This document shows positions 6,801 through 9,882 of a stretch of DNA of 9,882 nt, one piece after another; the first letter of the stretch is position 1; every line of letters starts with the position of its first letter. The DNA lies in assembly GCA_024710535.1 (NCBI GenBank), contig JANJUO010000335.1:1-9882 (forward strand), read 5' to 3'. The stretch is from a bacterium. GTDB taxonomy: Bacteria > Bacteroidota > Ignavibacteria > Kapaibacteriales > UBA2268. Under the pieces are notes generated by a model, which was given only the letters and a program-made list of their open reading frames with translations, was not told the origin of the DNA and did no database searches. The translations under genes were made by a program, and so were the position numbers.

Positions 6801-9706
6801 GAATAACGGAAATATGGTTCGGCAAATGCACCAGTATTACAGGAAATAGTTGATAAAATTGTATATCTGCTCTTATTTGAAAGATTTTGCTCCTCCCATC
6901 CATCCATATCGAAAATTTCCGCAGATGCGTGCCCAACATATATAGTCATCAATTTCCCTTGATTTATATGTTTGATGATATCGTTTGCCTGAAGATTTGA
7001 AGTTCCACCTTCTGCTGTTTTTTTCACATAACTTATATTTCCACCAAATGGAAATTCTGTAATTAAATTATTAAAATAATCATAAGAATCATTATAAAAG
7101 CGATTAATCTCAATTTCGTCATAGCCACCAATTATCATGAGATATTCTTTCATCCAGGGGCGTGCATCTGTGGTATCGTAATCAATGAGTTTATCAACCA
7201 CGTTTTTCATATCCGATGATGTATTTGCAGAAATTCTACCAATATTAATATCTCCCAATAAATCGCTATCTCCATCAAGCAATGTGTACCACCAATCTGA
7301 AGCTGGATAGCCATAAGTAGGCAAATAATCATAGGTTAGATTATTCCTAATCACACTGCGGGTATCCCAAGTAGCATCGCCAACGAGCAATACATCTGTT
7401 AATTTCCTATTCTCCCAATTTCGATATGCAAAATTTATGAAATCTTTAATTGATTCAGGATGCTTTTTACCATAACTAAATTCTTTATATATATCATCAA
7501 CATCGATTACATTCACTTTGATTCCCAAAGTTTTTTCGCGATATTGAGCAAGTCTTCTGCTTTCTTCAATGAAATTTTTATGTGAAATATAAATTGCTTC
7601 TGATTGGATTTCGGTATTTCTTAAGTCTGTTTTATTAACTGCAGAAATTTCAATATTATCAGAAAAATCTGAAGAATTTATAAATGCCTTATAATTTCCG
7701 GCATCCATTTTTATATTGGTTTGATATGAAATACCTGAATTATGCTCAATGAAAATAGAACCGGTAGCAATAGAATTTTGAGATAATTTTTCGATAAATT
7801 TTCCACTTCCTATTTGAGTACCAAAAATATATGCGTTTGAAGGATTTAGATTTTTTATTTCAATTCCACCGAGATTGCTGATGAAGTCTTTAACATCTTG
7901 TGTTAGAGAAATAGTTGAATTATAAGCAATCTCTATGACAGCATCATTGCTTATTGTATTCAAAAAAGCTAAAGCATTCGAGAAATTATTTTCAAAAAAT
8001 TTATATTCATATTTATTTTGACTTGGATTATTCATCACAAAAATATGCAAACCCATCTTTGATGTGGATACAATCGAATCATTAATTCCTAATGTTATAA
8101 ATGACTTCCCTGATTGCCGAGCGCCAAGTCGAAGAGTTGATCCTGATTTTCCTTCAAAAAAAGCAATTCTATTATTTGATGTATCAATTATGGCAATATC
8201 ATTCGAGCTGTATCCACTTGACGAAAAATTAACAGCTTCACCAAAATTATCTTCTAAATAAAATTTACTTTTATATGCAAAGGGTGTTACTTTCCCTTCA
8301 ACAGTGAAATAATCAATACCAGCTTGAGCATTTGTATTTGGATCGTATTCTTTGGTAATAACTTCAATAAAATTATTCCCCGAAAATAGTTCTTTGCTTT
8401 TTAATGAACCTGTCATTGTAGAATTACGCCAGCCCACAAACGAGTCTCTTGCAGTAAAATTTCCATTTAAATAAAAATTCAAATCATAATATGCCGGTGG
8501 ATAGGGAGGCGATCCTTTCCAACCGGCAGTATCTTCAAAAGCAAAAAAGTTCATCGAAAATTTCATTTCATCTTCAGGATTTTCTGAAGGAGTTATTGGC
8601 AAATCATTTGTAAATTTGTCATCAGTCAGATAGTAATCGCCCACTTTTATTCTTGGATAAATATATTTCCAATACCAGCCCTCGCCTCGAGTTGTTTCGG
8701 TAATTAATTGCCAACCGCGGAAATAAACACCCCAAAAATATGTGCTATCTTCCTCGATATGGAATTCTGTATTCACTGAATTTATATTTTTGTAATTACT
8801 TGAATTATTTTGGGCTAATTCAATTATTGGAGAAGTTGCGGATTCGTCATAAGTTAAATAATAGGCTTTAGTGATTGCATAATGATCCAAATAAGTGGAG
8901 TCGCCTTTGGGACGCTCTCCAAAAAAGTAGATCAAATCATCAGAATCGATTGTTCCATCATCATTTTTGATATAAATTGGTACCCGCTTTCCATTATCTA
9001 AGATTTGCAAAAATTTAGAGCTTTTATTTTGCCATTGCGGATATATTTTTAGCACTTCACTCATTTTTATTCTTGTAACGCCATCATCTTTTGTTTGAAT
9101 TTTCAAATAATCTAAATTATTATTATACCATATATTATTATTCAGTAGTTTTTCAGTAGTTTTTGATGTGATTATTTTATTTATATGCTCGAAATTTATT
9201 ACATTTTCAAAAAAGGAAAGTTCACGCTTATTAAATTTATTTTGCTCTTTGGAGCTTAAATTGTTGTAGTTGAATTCAATTTTGATTGATTTCAAAAGTT
9301 GGACTGTTCCTGCAATTGCAGAAAATTTATATGGAAAAATATGTATTTGCCCAATATCAATATTTCTTAGTTTCCCAACTTTAATAATATCAATACTTTG
9401 ATTTTCTAATTTTGGGAAATAAGAAAACTCCTTTGGAGAATCATATTCTTCAGAAATTATTTTGTAGGAATATGTTTCAGGATATGCAAACAAAAATGAA
9501 AGCATCTGAAAATTGGTATCGGCTTCCAAATTGAAATTATTATTATCCAAATTGATAATTTTAATTTGATTTGAATTTTGGGAATACTCGATATTTTCTA
9601 TATTTAAGATGAACCCATTGCTTTTATATTCAATTTTATATGAAGAAAAAGAAATATAATAAATGCTAAAAAGCAAAATGAAGAAAACAAAAAAATGCTT
9701 TTTCAT
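3854..9706 (-). CDS. Secreted C25 (gingipain-type) cysteine peptidase, PorU2-like, with ILEI domain and T9SS type A sorting domain
   Basis: A 1950-residue exported protein. Visible parts: signal peptide at 1-22 (MKKHFF... hydrophobic core); N-terminal PorU/gingipain-like region (about 195-290, 'YLKIQTKDDGVTRIKMSE', 'LDNGKRVPIYIKNDDGTIDS'); C25 catalytic domain about 700-1055, with His926 in YVGHAS and Cys956 in STISCNTGAF, 30 residues apart and matching the gingipain His/Cys dyad; 'FLGDPLTRF' closes the domain. A CARDB-like beta domain follows (about 1065-1175, 'VDEANELNNVYTF'), then an ILEI/FAM3-like domain (about 1325-1505, 'GFNFGMVS', 'YLRDSVRDDEYLLA', 'IGWKGAKPGTVYEKL'). A 'DTIKPTVELIIDG' beta region begins near 1737, and a T9SS type A sorting domain occupies about 1855-1950 ('YNYPNPF...', 'AGLYFVRVSYDG'). 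This order matches proteins annotated as putative T9SS sortase PorU2. It may cleave sorting domains of T9SS cargo or be a surface protease; PorU itself is shorter. No frameshift was found. Confidence 0.92.
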   Translation of the reverse strand: MKKHFFVFFILLFSIYYISFSSYKIEYKSNGFILNIENIEYSQNSNQIKIINLDNNNFNLEADTNFQMLSFLFAYPETYSYKIISEEYDSPKEFSYFPKLENQSIDIIKVGKLRNIDIGQIHIFPYKFSAIAGTVQLLKSIKIEFNYNNLSSKEQNKFNKRELSFFENVINFEHINKIITSKTTEKLLNNNIWYNNNLDYLKIQTKDDGVTRIKMSEVLKIYPQWQNKSSKFLQILDNGKRVPIYIKNDDGTIDSDDLIYFFGERPKGDSTYLDHYAITKAYYLTYDESATSPIIELAQNNSSNYKNINSVNTEFHIEEDSTYFWGVYFRGWQLITETTRGEGWYWKYIYPRIKVGDYYLTDDKFTNDLPITPSENPEDEMKFSMNFFAFEDTAGWKGSPPYPPAYYDLNFYLNGNFTARDSFVGWRNSTMTGSLKSKELFSGNNFIEVITKEYDPNTNAQAGIDYFTVEGKVTPFAYKSKFYLEDNFGEAVNFSSSGYSSNDIAIIDTSNNRIAFFEGKSGSTLRLGARQSGKSFITLGINDSIVSTSKMGLHIFVMNNPSQNKYEYKFFENNFSNALAFLNTISNDAVIEIAYNSTISLTQDVKDFISNLGGIEIKNLNPSNAYIFGTQIGSGKFIEKLSQNSIATGSIFIEHNSGISYQTNIKMDAGNYKAFINSSDFSDNIEISAVNKTDLRNTEIQSEAIYISHKNFIEESRRLAQYREKTLGIKVNVIDVDDIYKEFSYGKKHPESIKDFINFAYRNWENRKLTDVLLVGDATWDTRSVIRNNLTYDYLPTYGYPASDWWYTLLDGDSDLLGDINIGRISANTSSDMKNVVDKLIDYDTTDARPWMKEYLMIIGGYDEIEINRFYNDSYDYFNNLITEFPFGGNISYVKKTAEGGTSNLQANDIIKHINQGKLMTIYVGHASAEIFDMDGWEEQNLSNKSRYTILSTISCNTGAFAEPYFRYSRNERYLLAKDKGTIASLGSTAVGYVGPHLDLIYKFTKILVDTTEIERSIGQIFSNAKLQIPQTTFGYRLTNWHYNFLGDPLTRFRVEEKPEFYYLKSNIQVQNQNGSTNFNENDSKAIINGTIFNNGIASNERFDLLLIRDYEGKIDTTKFYVPGLYFSLPFYLELNISQMPGVHKCSIVIDPLNKVDEANELNNVYTFNFTVYKDGLLVLDPKANTNIDLNNKIFRFLNPLADEQKFEYEFSIYEDNSTDSKLLINNSTEKQDKSIIIKENYIDWHPEIALEEGNIYYLGHKLKNLTINKESDIQLLPFYAENKDIAQNLTIGKFDSKSQIENFDMKNFSLDTNSNLKISNNAKNVFISGFCCGDETKFPHAKIIVGDSIITSNNFNKGFNFGMVSANNNDNKYRYTYFASYYVWDYWRINPDGIDMINYLRDSVRDDEYLLATNNEYGFGAYIINTFADTTHHKNGTIDSIIATFEMFGGILPRTIKPIIEQYRISDDPVANFEAFRSDYIFTYNLIGWKGAKPGTVYEKLTYNRDTLILEAQIFRYSDSSKMITNRLGPAKYWKKFNILGNINHPEEKSTMILYGVDESGNISEIYKGKITQELDISNLQNIRYIFAELSLNIDNFNVADIADYDKFEIRGITAEYESMPELAIIKSETKLAVNNELRGYDSKINAKIENISPRAKADSSDFLINIKRGGSEEDKRISNTGILPPNSNMEFSEIIKTDNLDSENVISLVADYNDKAIEEYTFNNFDEKILKVAKDTIKPTVELIIDGNLHKNGDYIQIKPEIEIRMYDNSPLLITDEYSITVRLNGYMHPYQRTLKWSFDPVNDGTNLRAKFKLNPDSIQYEDVLIIIYAKDAEGNRDTVEYTAKVTLKGAKFENIYNYPNPFAETTAFSLNYFAPMNSGKAIFEIFDISGYKHRILSKELVIGKNTIEWDGRDHNGYTLPAGLYFVRVSYDGYTYIEPKVHKLLKFE

Positions 9707-9830
9707 CCAAAACCCGCTGTATAATTTCTAAAAAATCTGTAAAAATCTGCTATGTTTTAATCCGTATTTATTCTTACAGAGATTATTAACGAAACAGCAT
9801 TAAAATAATTTATTATTTTAAGGATTTCAA
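9707..9830. promoter_or_regulatory. Divergent intergenic region with an AT-only palindrome
   Basis: These 124 bp separate the C25 gene (-) from the gene starting at 9831 (+), so promoters for both should lie here. A perfect palindrome with 10-bp arms TTAAAATAAT / ATTATTTTAA and a TT loop spans 9800-9821, just in front of the ribosome-binding site of the right-hand gene. A 10-bp direct repeat AAAAATCTG(T/C) lies at 9731-9750, upstream of the C25 start. I found no full Bacteroidota promoter (TTTG, then TAnnTTTG) on either strand; TATGTTTT at 9751 is the nearest -7-like match for the plus strand. The assignment rests mainly on position. Confidence 0.45.
9820..9824 (+). promoter_or_regulatory. 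Shine-Dalgarno-like site AAGGA
   Basis: AAGGA ends 6 bp before the ATG at 9831. It is the best ribosome-binding site at any visible gene start in this window and supports that ATG as a real start. Its first two bases overlap the right arm of the palindrome at 9800-9821, so that hairpin, if it forms in the mRNA, could limit ribosome access. Confidence 0.5.
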
Positions 9831-9882
9831 ATGAAAATAGCAAAAAAGTATAATTTGATAAATAATTATCAATCAATACTCA
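9831..9882 (+). CDS. Start of an unidentified gene, cut by the window end
   Basis: An ATG after AAGGA at good spacing opens a frame that continues to the window edge for 17 codons (MKIAKKYNLINNYQSIL). The gene would be divergent from the C25 peptidase gene. The visible residues are polar and basic without a hydrophobic signal core so far, and too few to assign a family. A chance open frame of this length is possible in AT-rich DNA, so the call depends on the ribosome-binding site and on the otherwise empty upstream region. Confidence 0.5.
   Translation, partial: MKIAKKYNLINNYQSIL

Overview
The window comes from an AT-rich bacterial genome and carries two large extracytoplasmic proteases, one small helical-repeat protein, the first codons of a further gene, and a 646-bp repeat-filled gap. 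A C25 (gingipain/PorU-type) cysteine peptidase ending in a type IX secretion (T9SS) sorting domain points to the Bacteroidota or wider FCB group. The AT-rich, Asn/Ile/Lys-rich coding and the sparse Shine-Dalgarno sequences fit a Kapabacteria, Ignavibacteria or similar deep Bacteroidota lineage. The lineage is an inference, since no rRNA or marker gene is present.

Layout. 1-2610 (+): M16 zinc metallopeptidase, missing its N-terminus at the window edge, with HFVEH and the third zinc ligand visible. 2636-2666: a clean stem-loop terminator. 2695-3207 (+): a 170-residue HEAT-repeat protein. 3208-3853: a gene-free gap between two convergent genes. It holds three 21-bp-spaced palindromes (3297-3359), a ten-unit 21-bp tandem array in which each unit contains a near-perfect dyad (3410-3619), a wobble-paired hairpin (3662-3690), and a pair of palindromes arranged as an inverted repeat (3726-3791). 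3854-9706 (-): a 1950-residue secreted C25 peptidase of PorU2-like architecture, with an ILEI/FAM3-like domain and a C-terminal sorting domain. 9707-9830: divergent intergenic region with an all-AT 22-bp palindrome. 9831-end (+): the start of another gene behind an AAGGA ribosome-binding site.

Functionally, the M16 and C25 proteins both act outside the cytoplasm: the M16 enzyme probably in the periplasm or outer membrane, the C25 protein probably on the cell surface through T9SS. Nothing in the sequence ties them into one operon, as they lie on opposite strands and converge on the repeat region. The least explained part of the window is that region, where two unrelated palindrome families share the same 21-bp period, about two helical turns.
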